A stretch of DNA of 12,520 nucleotides from an uncultured Collinsella sp. (GCA_902490445.1 CABUDZ010000061.1:1-12520); one strand, 5' to 3'. Counted from the first letter of the stretch, positions 1 to 7,645 are shown. Made by a program: numbers and translations. The notes: generated by a model from the letters alone, not told the origin.

Positions 1-10
1 CTTCGGTCAT
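1..10 (-). CDS. Possible start of a divergent gene (only 3 codons visible)
   Basis: On the - strand an ATG (complement of 8-10) is preceded by AGAGGA (complement of 17-22) at 6 nt spacing, and the first codons read Met-Thr-Glu before the window ends. This looks like a real translation start for a gene divergent from uvrA, but three codons say nothing about its product. The AT-rich stretch at about 30-60 could hold its promoter. If the gene is real, the 11-203 region is a shared divergent regulatory region. Confidence 0.3.
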
Positions 11-128
11 GGACGTTCCTCTGGTACAGCAAATTAAGTTCAGTATTAGATTACTGTAACCTTTCCACGGTATTTCGAGAAACAAAGCGCCCGATACGCA
101 AAGCTAAAGGTCTGCGAATCTTGTATTA

Positions 129-142
129 CGAACATCTGTGCG
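129..142 (+). promoter_or_regulatory. Candidate LexA (SOS) box upstream of uvrA
   Basis: The sequence CGAACATCTGTGCG matches the Gram-positive/actinobacterial LexA consensus CGAAC-N4-GTTCG at 9 of 10 defined positions; the only mismatch is G for T in the right half. It lies 61 bp before the uvrA start codon, and uvrA is a classic SOS gene. I could not place a convincing -35/-10 pair, so the geometry relative to the promoter is open. The box could also serve the divergent gene at the left edge. Confidence 0.5.
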
Positions 143-203
143 CGTCGAGTGCGCTAAACTCATCGGCAGTATGATTCGATGCAATAGGAGGCAAGGAGCT
201 TCC

Positions 204-3083
204 ATGTCTGATTCTTCTATCGTTATTCGCGGCGCTCGTGAGCATAACCTCCGGGATATCGATGTTTCCATTCCGCGTGACCAACTCGTGGTCATTACCG
301 GTCTTTCTGGCTCGGGCAAGAGTTCGCTGGCATTCGACACTATCTATGCCGAGGGCCAGCGTCGATACGTCGAGAGCCTTTCGAGTTATGCGCGCCAGTT
401 CTTGGGCCAGATGGACAAACCCGACTTGGATTCAATCGACGGCCTTTCGCCGGCGGTGTCGATCGACCAAAAGACGACGTCTAAAAACCCTCGCTCGACG
501 GTTGGCACCGTAACCGAGATTTATGACTATCTGCGCCTGCTGTTCGCCCGTGTGGGCACCCCGCACTGTCCCGAATGCGGCCGTGTCATTGAGCGCCAAA
601 CCACCGACCAGGTCGCCGATAAGGTCCTGGCGGCGGGAGAGGGTCGTCGCGCGTTTGTGCTGGCACCGGTGGTGCGCGGGCGAAAAGGCGAGTACACCAA
701 ACTGTTTGAGGATCTTCGCGCCGAGGGCTTTAGTCGCGTGCGTGTCGACGGTGAAGTGCGCTCGCTCGACGATCCGATCGATCTGGACAAGAAGTTCAAG
801 CACGATATCGAGGTCGTGGTCGACCGCATCGTGATTCGCGAGAACTCTCTGGGCCGTATCGCCGAGTCTGTTGAGCAGGCGACCGCGCTGGCGCACGGCA
901 ATGTGAACGTATACTTGCTGCCCGACCGCGACGCTCCCGAGGGGACCGAAGGCGAGTTGCTGGAGTATTCGCTGGCGTTAGCGTGCCCGGAGCATGGGCA
1001 CTCCATCGATGACCTGCAGCCGCGTGATTTCTCGTTCAACGCGCCCTATGGCGCGTGCCCAGAGTGCGATGGCCTGGGCTTTAAGAAGACGGTCGATGCC
1101 GAGGCCCTAATCGAAGACCCCTCGAAGTCGATCGCCGACGGGGTCTTTGGCAGCCTGTTTGGCAACTCTAACTACTATCCGCAGATTTTCGCTGCGGTCT
1201 GCAAACACTTTAAGGTGAGCGTCGATACGCCGTGGGAGGATCTGCCTCCGCGGGTGCGTCGCGCGTTTTTAGACGGCATGGGCGACCAGAAGATTTCGGT
1301 CGACTATCAAAAGCTCGATGGGCGCCGCAGCCAGTGGGACACCAAGTTCTCGGGCGTGCGCAATATCCTGTACGAGCGCTATACCGAGACGACGAATGAG
1401 AACACCAAGGCGCGCTTGGAGAAGTACATCCGCGAGGAGCCGTGCTCGAGCTGCCACGGCGCTCGTTTGCGCCCCGAGATGCTCGCTGTTACCGTAGGCG
1501 GTAAGTCCATTTACGAGGTCTGTTGCCTATCGTGCCGCGAGTCGCTCGAGTTTTTTGAGGGCTTGGAACTCACCGAGCGCCAACAGTTTATCGGCGCGCG
1601 CATCGTCAAGGAAATCCTGGAGCGCTTGCGTTTTCTGGTCGATGTCGGACTCGACTATCTGACCCTCGATCGTGCCTCGGCGACGCTTTCCGGAGGCGAG
1701 GCCCAGCGCATTCGCCTGGCAACGCAGATCGGCGCCGGCCTCATGGGTGTCCTGTACATTTTGGACGAGCCATCGATTGGCCTCCATCAGCGCGATAACG
1801 AGCGCCTGATCAAGACGCTTGAGCGCCTACGCGATATCGGCAATACCGTCATCGTCGTCGAGCATGATGAGGATACGATTCGTGCTGCCGACTATGTGAT
1901 CGACATGGGCCCCGGCGCGGGCGTGAACGGCGGACACGTGGTCGCCGCGGGAACGCCTGCCGATATCATGGCGTGCCCCGATTCGATGACGGGTGCCTAC
2001 CTGACCGGCAAGCGAATGATTCGGGTTCCCGATGAACGCCGCAAGCCCGGTCGCGGCTGCCTTAAGATTACGGGCGCCCGCGCCAACAACCTCAAAAACG
2101 TTACCGCCAAGATCGAGTTTGGTACGCTTACGGTCGTTACCGGCGTGTCGGGATCGGGTAAGAGCTCCCTGGTTACCGACACCATCGCACCTGCGCTTAC
2201 GAATGCCATTCATCGCTCGACGCGTCCTGTGGGCCCGTACAAAAAGCTCGAGGGTATCGAGTGCATCGATAAGGTGATCGACATCGACCAGTCGCCGATT
2301 GGTCGCACGCCGCGTTCCAACCCTGCTACGTACATTGGCCTGTGGGATGATCTTCGCGCGCTGTTTGCGAGTACGCCGGAGTCGAAGGCGCGTGGCTACT
2401 CGCCGGGACGTTTCTCCTTTAACGTGAGCGGCGGTCGCTGCGAAGCATGCAAGGGCGACGGACAGATCAAGATCGAGATGCACTTCCTTCCCGATATCTA
2501 TGTCCCCTGTGAGGTCTGCGGCGGTAAACGCTACAACCGCGAGACACTCGAGGTCACCTACCGTGGCAAGACCATCTCGGACGTGCTCGACATGAGCGTC
2601 ACCGAGGCACTGGCCTTCTTTGGGAATATCCCGCAGATTAAGCGCAAGCTCCAGACGCTGTACGATGTAGGCTTGGGCTACGTGAGCCTGGGCCAGCCCG
2701 CCACGACGCTCTCGGGCGGCGAGGCGCAGCGTGTGAAGCTCGCCAAGGAGCTTCATCGACGCCAGACGGGCAAGACGTTCTATATTTTGGATGAGCCGAC
2801 GACCGGCCTTCATTTTGAGGACGTCCGCCAGCTGCTCGATGTGCTGCAGCGCTTGGTCGATGCGGGCAACACGGTGCTGGTGATTGAACACAACCTTGAT
2901 GTCATCAAGGTTGCCGACCGCCTGATCGATATGGGCCCCGAGGGCGGTAACGGCGGCGGAACCGTCGTGGTTTCGGGCACACCGGAGCAGGTCGCGGACT
3001 GTCCGCAAAGTTATACGGGCAAGTTTTTGGCGCCGTTGCTCAGGCGTGACCGGGAGCGTCAGGCTCAACTTGATGCTCAATAA
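204..3083 (+). CDS. uvrA: UvrABC excision repair system, DNA damage-sensing ATPase UvrA
   Basis: UvrA is the damage-recognition ATPase of bacterial nucleotide excision repair; as a dimer it loads UvrB at lesions. The 959-residue product is close to the usual 940-960. It shows the duplicated ABC architecture: Walker A at 33-40 (GLSGSGKS) and 647-654 (GVSGSGKS), ABC signatures LSGGE at 495-499 and 836-840, each followed by a Walker B (ILDEP) and a switch histidine (VEHD, IEHN). The C-terminal zinc module is intact: C746-x2-C749-x19-C769-x2-C772. The first zinc module reads C261-P-E-H264 ... C285-P-E-C288, with His where E. coli has Cys. The ATG at 204 is chosen because AAGGAG (193-198) sits 5 nt upstream and the protein then begins with the conserved IVIRGAREHNL stretch. 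An in-frame GTG at 138 would add 22 unrelated residues and falls inside the SOS box. The gene appears monocistronic, with a hairpin after the stop. Confidence 0.97.
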   Translation: MSDSSIVIRGAREHNLRDIDVSIPRDQLVVITGLSGSGKSSLAFDTIYAEGQRRYVESLSSYARQFLGQMDKPDLDSIDGLSPAVSIDQKTTSKNPRSTVGTVTEIYDYLRLLFARVGTPHCPECGRVIERQTTDQVADKVLAAGEGRRAFVLAPVVRGRKGEYTKLFEDLRAEGFSRVRVDGEVRSLDDPIDLDKKFKHDIEVVVDRIVIRENSLGRIAESVEQATALAHGNVNVYLLPDRDAPEGTEGELLEYSLALACPEHGHSIDDLQPRDFSFNAPYGACPECDGLGFKKTVDAEALIEDPSKSIADGVFGSLFGNSNYYPQIFAAVCKHFKVSVDTPWEDLPPRVRRAFLDGMGDQKISVDYQKLDGRRSQWDTKFSGVRNILYERYTETTNENTKARLEKYIREEPCSSCHGARLRPEMLAVTVGGKSIYEVCCLSCRESLEFFEGLELTERQQFIGARIVKEILERLRFLVDVGLDYLTLDRASATLSGGEAQRIRLATQIGAGLMGVLYILDEPSIGLHQRDNERLIKTLERLRDIGNTVIVVEHDEDTIRAADYVIDMGPGAGVNGGHVVAAGTPADIMACPDSMTGAYLTGKRMIRVPDERRKPGRGCLKITGARANNLKNVTAKIEFGTLTVVTGVSGSGKSSLVTDTIAPALTNAIHRSTRPVGPYKKLEGIECIDKVIDIDQSPIGRTPRSNPATYIGLWDDLRALFASTPESKARGYSPGRFSFNVSGGRCEACKGDGQIKIEMHFLPDIYVPCEVCGGKRYNRETLEVTYRGKTISDVLDMSVTEALAFFGNIPQIKRKLQTLYDVGLGYVSLGQPATTLSGGEAQRVKLAKELHRRQTGKTFYILDEPTTGLHFEDVRQLLDVLQRLVDAGNTVLVIEHNLDVIKVADRLIDMGPEGGNGGGTVVVSGTPEQVADCPQSYTGKFLAPLLRRDRERQAQLDAQ

Positions 3084-3103
3084 ATAGGCGATTCAGTTTA
3101 TGG

Positions 3104-3134
3104 GCGCCATCGACTCCTTGTGATTCGATGGCGC
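3104..3134 (+). terminator. Probable terminator after uvrA
   Basis: A perfect 10-bp inverted repeat, GCGCCATCGA (3104-3113) and TCGATGGCGC (3125-3134) with an 11-nt loop, begins 20 bp after the uvrA stop. The T tail is weak (TTGCTGTGT), so termination may be partial or factor-assisted. It separates uvrA from the next promoter. Confidence 0.6.
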
Positions 3135-3147
3135 TTGCTGTGTCGAA

Positions 3148-3178
3148 GTGACGTATGCAGCCGAATTGGACATATACT
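3148..3178 (+). promoter_or_regulatory. Candidate promoter of the ybaK-murJ-uvrC unit
   Basis: TATACT at 3173-3178 matches 5 of 6 bases of the -10 consensus. GTGACG at 3148-3153 is a 4 of 6 match to the -35 consensus, but at a long 19-bp spacing. The site follows the uvrA terminator and lies 37 bp before the ybaK start codon, giving a short leader. Weak -35 spacing limits confidence. Confidence 0.4.
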
Positions 3179-3215
3179 TAATCCTTGCGTCCGAATGCGA
3201 GGGAAAGGATATGCC

Positions 3216-3716
3216 ATGGCAAAGGCTGTAAAGACGCCAAAAACCAATGCGATGCGCGAGCTGGAAAGCGCCGGCATTTCCTATGTTCTACATACGTACG
3301 AAGACGATGGTGATGAGTCGGCGGGCCTGGGGGTCGCGATTTCGGAGCAGCTTGGCGAGGAGCCCGGACAAGGATTTAAGACCTTGGTCTGCGTGACGCC
3401 GTCCAACGACCATGTCGTGTGCTGCATCCCTGTTGCCGACGAGCTCGATCTAAAGTCCGCCGCGCGTGCCGCGGGGGAGAAGTCCTTGGCCATGATGCAT
3501 GTGAAGGATTTGCTTGCGGCGACTGGCTACGTTCGCGGCGGCTGCAGTCCGGTCGGTATGAAAAAACGCTACCGGACGCTCATTGATGAGACATGTGTCC
3601 TTTGGGATACCATTTTTATTTCGGGAGGCAAGCGTGGTTATCAGCTTGAGCTTGCACCCGATGATTTAATTGCATTTTGCGGGGCGACGGTCGCCCCGAT
3701 TACGAGAGAGGACTGA
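3216..3716 (+). CDS. ybaK: YbaK/EbsC-family aminoacyl-tRNA deacylase (probable Cys-tRNA(Pro) deacylase)
   Basis: YbaK-family proteins hydrolyse mischarged tRNA in trans, in E. coli mainly Cys-tRNA(Pro) made in error by prolyl-tRNA synthetase; they act in the cytoplasm. The 166-residue product matches the family's usual length of about 160. Visible family motifs are the invariant lysine in GFKTLV (K55), the glycine-rich GGCSPVGMKKR at 108-118, and SGGKRG at 136-141, all at spacings like those of E. coli YbaK. It opens with TPKTNAMRELESAGI, the usual N-terminal helix. The ATG at 3216 is preceded by AAAGGA (3204-3209) at 6 nt; upstream in-frame starts would extend into the terminator hairpin. 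Its stop is 3 bp before murJ, so it is probably the first gene of a ybaK-murJ-uvrC operon. Substrate choice within the YbaK/ProX/EbsC group cannot be proved from sequence alone, but the resemblance to true YbaK is strong. Confidence 0.9.
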   Translation: MAKAVKTPKTNAMRELESAGISYVLHTYEDDGDESAGLGVAISEQLGEEPGQGFKTLVCVTPSNDHVVCCIPVADELDLKSAARAAGEKSLAMMHVKDLLAATGYVRGGCSPVGMKKRYRTLIDETCVLWDTIFISGGKRGYQLELAPDDLIAFCGATVAPITRED

Positions 3717-3719
3717 GCG

Positions 3720-5402
3720 ATGCCGCAGGAAGAATTGAAGTGCGGAGCTCATTTTGCAAAAGAATCTGCGCCTCAGACACCCTCATCCGAAGCTTCTTCG
3801 TCGCGAGATGGCACTGATGATATGGGCTCGTCGGACTACTCCACGGTTGGTCGTTCCGCCGGGCTTATGACCATCCTGACCATCGTGTCTCGCGTCACCG
3901 GCTTTATCCGCACATGGGCAATGGCGGCCGCTATCGGCATGTCGCTGCTCTCGTCCTCCTATCAGGTCGCCAACAACCTGCCCAATATGCTCTACGAACT
4001 CGTGATGGGCGGCATGCTCGTGACGGCGTTTTTGCCCGTGTACATGGGCGTGAGGCGTGAGCAGGGTCGCGAGGCCTCGAACGAGTACGTGGGCAACCTG
4101 CTCGGTATTCTGCTATTGGTGCTGGGTGGCATTTCGTTGCTGGGGACCGTGTTCGCTCCGGGCTTTATTTGGACGCAATCGTTCCTTTCGGGTGACGGCG
4201 GCAGCATGGATACCGCTGCGTTCATGTTCCGTTTCTTCGCCATCCAGATTCTGTTTTATGGTTTGGGCTCGGTGTTCTCGGGCGTTCTCAACGCACACCG
4301 CGACTACTTCTGGTCGACGTTTGCCCCGGTCCTCAACAATGTGATCGTCATTGCGAGCTTTATGGGCTTTGCGCCCGTGTCCGCACAGTTTGGCGAACGT
4401 GCCGGCATCATCTTGATTGCGGCCGGTACGACCCTCGGTGTCTTTGTTCAGATGGCTTGTCAGATCCCCGCGCTTGGCAAGCACGGCGTGCATCCCCATA
4501 TCCATATCGACTTTAAGGACCCCGCACTGCGCCAGACGATTGCGCTCGGTATCCCGACGCTGCTCGCTACGGTGTGCATGTTTGTCTCGACTTCTATCAC
4601 GAACGCTGCCGCGCTGGTGGTCCAGCCCGAGACCGGTCCTTCCGTCATCGCCTATGCGCGCCTGTGGTACACGCTGCCCTACGCGCTGATTGCCGCCTCG
4701 CTTTCGACGGCGCTCTATACCGAGCTCTCTCACGACGCACAGGAGAAGGATTACGACAGCGTTCGCACGGGCATTTCGCGTGGCGTCGCCCAGATGCTGT
4801 TCTTCCTGGTTCCGTTCGCGCTGTACCTGATTGTCTTCGCGCGTCCGCTCAACATGATCTACTGCGCTGGCAAGTTCGATGAGTCCGGCGTGGCGCTGGT
4901 GTCCGAGTTCCTTGTCTACCTGGCGTTCTCGCTGCCGCTCTACGGCGTGGTCGTGCTGATGCAGAAGAGCTTCTCTGCCTTGCTCGACATGAAGCCCTAT
5001 AGCCGCTATTGCCTGTATTCCGCCATCGGCCAGGCCGGCTCGGTTCTGCTGTTTGGCGTTGTGCTGGGCTTCGGTATGCCGGCAATCGCGCTTTCGTATG
5101 TCGTCGACTACGTGATCTTGGTCGGCTGTTCGCTGTGGTGGCTGCGTCGCCGCCTGCGTGGTCTTCAGGTTAAATCCATCCTGCATGGCGGTTTCTTTGG
5201 CCTTTTGCTCGGTGGCCTGGGTGCTGCCGCAGGCGCCGGCGTCATGTGGGCGCTTGAACGCTTTGTCGGGGCACTTGGCGGCTCGATTCTGATTACTCTT
5301 GGCTACGTTTGCGTTGCGGGTGTCGTCTCGCTTGCTGTTACCTTTGGCCTTGCCGTCATCCTTAAGATGCCCGAGGTCTCGGCGCTGCTTCGTCGCAAGT
5401 AG
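3720..5402 (+). CDS. murJ: MurJ/MviN-family lipid II flippase
   Basis: MurJ is a polytopic membrane protein of the MOP superfamily that flips the peptidoglycan precursor lipid II across the cytoplasmic membrane. The 560-residue product has about 14 hydrophobic segments after a roughly 43-residue polar, Ser-rich N-terminal tail. Family marks include SRVTGFIR at 57-64 (matching the essential arginines R18 and R24 of E. coli), NNLPNMLYELVMGG at 85-98, and IAYARLWY around R314 (matching E. coli R270). The YELxxGG form of the second motif, lacking E. coli R52, is as I recall from actinobacterial MurJ and is not a defect. The ATG at 3720 follows GAGAGAGGA (3704-3712); an internal ATG at 3822, residue 35, has no clear ribosome-binding site. 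It lies 3 bp after ybaK and its stop codon is embedded in the uvrC ribosome-binding site. No extra C-terminal domain of the mycobacterial kind is present. Confidence 0.93.
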   Translation: MPQEELKCGAHFAKESAPQTPSSEASSSRDGTDDMGSSDYSTVGRSAGLMTILTIVSRVTGFIRTWAMAAAIGMSLLSSSYQVANNLPNMLYELVMGGMLVTAFLPVYMGVRREQGREASNEYVGNLLGILLLVLGGISLLGTVFAPGFIWTQSFLSGDGGSMDTAAFMFRFFAIQILFYGLGSVFSGVLNAHRDYFWSTFAPVLNNVIVIASFMGFAPVSAQFGERAGIILIAAGTTLGVFVQMACQIPALGKHGVHPHIHIDFKDPALRQTIALGIPTLLATVCMFVSTSITNAAALVVQPETGPSVIAYARLWYTLPYALIAASLSTALYTELSHDAQEKDYDSVRTGISRGVAQMLFFLVPFALYLIVFARPLNMIYCAGKFDESGVALVSEFLVYLAFSLPLYGVVVLMQKSFSALLDMKPYSRYCLYSAIGQAGSVLLFGVVLGFGMPAIALSYVVDYVILVGCSLWWLRRRLRGLQVKSILHGGFFGLLLGGLGAAAGAGVMWALERFVGALGGSILITLGYVCVAGVVSLAVTFGLAVILKMPEVSALLRRK

Positions 5403-5405
5403 GTG
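5397..5405 (+). promoter_or_regulatory. Ribosome-binding site deciding the uvrC start
   Basis: AAGTAGGTG overlaps the murJ stop codon (TAG 5400-5402) and differs from the ideal AAGGAGGTG at one base. It stands 5 nt (measured from GTAGG) before the GTG at 5409. The GTG at 5403 lies inside this element, so 5409 is the better start. Overlap of stop and ribosome-binding site suggests coupled translation of murJ and uvrC. Confidence 0.6.
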
Positions 5406-5408
5406 CGC

Positions 5409-7349
5409 GTGGCCGGTCACGACAACATTCCAACGCTTGCCGAGCAGGTTTCGCGCGTTCCCACGCAGCCCGGCTGCTACCTTTGGAAAGACGCCAAGGG
5501 CGATGTCATCTACGTGGGCAAGGCGAAAAACCTGCGCGCCCGTATGCGTCAGTACGTGACGCTGCAGGACGAGCGCCAGAAGATCCCGCTTATGATGCAG
5601 CTGGTGGCGAGCTTTGACTATATCGTGGTGGAGACCGAGCACGAGGCGTTGGTGCTCGAGCGCAATTTGATTGGTCAGTACCATCCGTACTTTAACGTCG
5701 ACCTCAAGGATGACAAGAGCTACCCCTTTATCGCCATTACAAAGGGCGACCTGTATCCCGCTATCAAATACACGCGTGAGCGTCATAAGCCGGGAACGCG
5801 CTATTTTGGACCTTATACCGATAGCCGCGCGGCACGTGAGACGATAGATACGCTGCGCAAGGTTATCCCCATCTGCTCCGCATCCTGTGCGGAGTGGCGT
5901 CGTTGTCGCCGTATCGTCGAGTCCCACAAGGGCGAGGAAGACATCGTCAATATGATTTGCGCGCAAAATGGGCGCCCCTGCTTTGACTACCATGTCGGGC
6001 GCGGCCCGGGTGCGTGTGTCGGCGCGATTTCCCCGGCAGACTATGCCAAGAACGTCAAGCGCGTCGAGCGCTTTTTGTCGGGCCATCGCAAGGATGTCGT
6101 CGATGAGCTGACCTCCGAGATGACGGATGCCGCTGAGGCGCTCGACTTTGAGCGCGCGGCACGCGTCAAACGTCGTTTGGAGGTCATCAGGGGTCTGGAC
6201 GATCGTCAGCAAGTCGTTTTTCCCTCCAGTGTCGATATAGATGTCATCGGTTTCTATCGCGAGGAGACCATCTCCGCCGCTTGCGTCTTCGTCGTTCGCG
6301 AGGGCCGAACAGTTCGCACCTGCGAGTTCATTCTCGACAAGGGTCTTGATGTTGACGAGGAAGAGCTCCAGTCGGGCTTTCTTAAGCGCTATTACGACGA
6401 GACGGCTGATATTCCAGCTGAGGTCAACCTTTCCGTCGAGCTTGAGGATGCGGAGGCGCTGGGGGAGTGGCTTGCGGGCAAGCGTGAGCGTTCCTGCCAT
6501 CTCCATAGGCCGCAGCGTGGCGAAAAGCACCGTTTGCTCGATATGGCATCCAAAAATGCGCGCCATGCACTCATGCGCTACATGATGCGTACGGGGTATG
6601 CCGACGACCGCACCAATCGGGCGCTCTTGGAGCTCGAAAGCGCGTTGGCGCTGCCATCGCCGCCGTTGCGTATCGAGTGCTTCGATATCTCTACGCTGCA
6701 TGGCACCTTTACGGTCGCCTCGATGGTGGTGTTTACCAACGGCCGCGCCGACAAGAGCCAGTACCGCCGCTTTAAAATCCAGGCCGAATTGGACGAGGCG
6801 AACGACTTCGTTTCGATGTCCGAGGTTTTGGGGCGTCGCTATGCTCCCGAGCGGATGGCCGACGAACGTTTTGGCTCGCGCCCCGATCTGCTCGTTGTCG
6901 ACGGCGGCAAGCCGCAATTGACGGCTGCAATTAAACAACTTGAGGCTCTTGGGCTCGATATACCAGTTTGTGGCTTGGCAAAGGCCGATGAGGAGGTTTT
7001 CGTGCCTTGGGACGAGACTCCCGTCGTGCTTCCGACCGGGTCCGCGTCGCTCTATCTCATCAAACAGGTGCGCGATGAGTCGCACCGTTTTGCAATTACA
7101 TTTCATCGTGAGTTGCGCGATAAAGCCATGACGGTTTCGGTACTCGATGACGTTCCAGGCGTTGGACCCACTAGAAAACGTGCCATATTGCGCCATTTTG
7201 GCTCGATGAAGCGTTTGCGCGCGGCGAGCGAACAAGAGATCGCGGAAGTTCGCGGCATACCTGCCGATGTCGCCAAGGCGGTCCACGAGGCGCTCGTCGC
7301 ATGGAATACCGAGCGCGCCGAGGCATCGGCTAGCCATTCCGATAGCTAA
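5409..7349 (+). CDS. uvrC: UvrABC excision nuclease subunit UvrC
   Basis: UvrC makes the two incisions around a lesion after UvrA has loaded UvrB. The 646-residue product (E. coli 610) shows the full order. The GIY-YIG nuclease comes first (residues about 19-100; GCY at 22-24, IYVG at 34-37, R43, E79, N86). A cysteine-bearing region covers 156-203. The UVR motif that binds UvrB is at about 231-266, with EALDFERAARVKRRLEVI as its core. The RNase H-like nuclease has D426 in CFDIS, D498 in VVDGGK and H559 in ESHRF. Tandem helix-hairpin-helix elements lie at about 577-632 (VPGVGPTRKRAIL, VRGIPADVAKAV). All catalytic residues appear present. The cysteine region is odd: about 23 extra residues separate the first and second cysteine, and the third cysteine of the E. 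coli Fe-S set is a glycine (G199). The start is GTG 5409, chosen from the ribosome-binding site; GTG 5403 is the alternative. It is the last gene of the ybaK-murJ unit. Confidence 0.96.
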   Translation: MAGHDNIPTLAEQVSRVPTQPGCYLWKDAKGDVIYVGKAKNLRARMRQYVTLQDERQKIPLMMQLVASFDYIVVETEHEALVLERNLIGQYHPYFNVDLKDDKSYPFIAITKGDLYPAIKYTRERHKPGTRYFGPYTDSRAARETIDTLRKVIPICSASCAEWRRCRRIVESHKGEEDIVNMICAQNGRPCFDYHVGRGPGACVGAISPADYAKNVKRVERFLSGHRKDVVDELTSEMTDAAEALDFERAARVKRRLEVIRGLDDRQQVVFPSSVDIDVIGFYREETISAACVFVVREGRTVRTCEFILDKGLDVDEEELQSGFLKRYYDETADIPAEVNLSVELEDAEALGEWLAGKRERSCHLHRPQRGEKHRLLDMASKNARHALMRYMMRTGYADDRTNRALLELESALALPSPPLRIECFDISTLHGTFTVASMVVFTNGRADKSQYRRFKIQAELDEANDFVSMSEVLGRRYAPERMADERFGSRPDLLVVDGGKPQLTAAIKQLEALGLDIPVCGLAKADEEVFVPWDETPVVLPTGSASLYLIKQVRDESHRFAITFHRELRDKAMTVSVLDDVPGVGPTRKRAILRHFGSMKRLRAASEQEIAEVRGIPADVAKAVHEALVAWNTERAEASASHSDS

Positions 7350-7374
7350 ACACGAGCCTAAACAACTGGTATAC

Positions 7375-7404
7375 ATGCTTGCGCGATTTTCAAGCATTTA
7401 TTTC
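7375..7404 (+). terminator. Probable intrinsic terminator after uvrC
   Basis: ATGCTTG (7375-7381) and CAAGCAT (7391-7397) form a perfect 7-bp stem with a 9-nt loop, followed at once by TTATTTC. It starts 26 bp after the uvrC stop. The stem is short and fairly AT-rich, so it is moderate rather than strong. Confidence 0.5.
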
Positions 7405-7555
7405 GCCATGATTACCTGCTGGTTTCGGGTTTTATTAACGCTAAAACGTTTGACTAACCCAAGCGAACAGCCCTGCTATCCTGCGGGTTGACGAAGACTG
7501 ATATCTCACCTCGTCTATACATACTGTCTGCAGTATCGTTTGTCAACGAATTCGG

Positions 7556-7578
7556 TGAACGGTAGTAAATACCGTTCA
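7556..7578. repeat. Perfect 9-bp inverted repeat with 5-nt spacer
   Basis: TGAACGGTA (7556-7564) and TACCGTTCA (7570-7578) are exact reverse complements around the spacer GTAAA. It lies about 140 bp before the start codon of the peptide-binding lipoprotein gene. It could be a repressor or activator operator or an RNA hairpin. Its GAAC...GTTC ends are 13 bp apart, too far for a LexA box. Confidence 0.75.
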
Positions 7579-7617
7579 AGCGGATGTATGTATCGGTCGC
7601 CGAGCGCGGCACCCAAG

Positions 7618-7645
7618 TTGGGTTCGTCGGTAGGTAAGGTATATA
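7618..7645 (+). promoter_or_regulatory. Candidate promoter of the peptide-transporter operon
   Basis: TTGGGT (7618-7623) and TATATA (7640-7645) are spaced by 16 bp and would start transcription near 7652, leaving a leader of about 60 nt. Both hexamers are only fair matches. The -35 overlaps the palindrome at 7611-7623 and the start point would fall in the palindrome at 7651-7661, which would suit repression. Other promoters further upstream are possible. Confidence 0.35.

Noticed and set aside
138..203. N-terminal extension of UvrA from a GTG at 138
   Set aside because: The extra 22 residues match nothing in UvrA, the GTG lies inside the SOS box, and the ATG at 204 has a good ribosome-binding site.
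1827..3080. A 417-codon open frame on the - strand inside uvrA
   Set aside because: It is fully contained in the second half of uvrA, has no domain and no ribosome-binding site of note.
4113..7397. A 1094-codon open frame on the - strand across most of murJ and all of uvrC
   Set aside because: It is the antisense shadow of two clearly recognised genes. GC-rich coding sequence that avoids TTA, CTA and TCA codons leaves the opposite strand free of stops. The translation is rich in Arg, His and Asp with no recognisable domain.
7450..7482. TTGACT with TATCCT as a strong promoter for the peptide operon
   Set aside because: The two elements are individually good, and the -10 has an extended TG, but the 21-bp spacing is outside the normal range. 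Kept only as a possible weak or extended -10 promoter.
7557..7577. GAAC...GTTC ends of the palindrome as a second LexA box
   Set aside because: The half-sites are 13 bp apart; LexA boxes of this type need 4 bp.
7584..7637. A 17-codon upstream reading frame (ATG 7584) as a leader peptide
   Set aside because: No ribosome-binding site, no run of a single amino acid or regulatory codon, and a nearby overlapping ATG in another frame at 7588.
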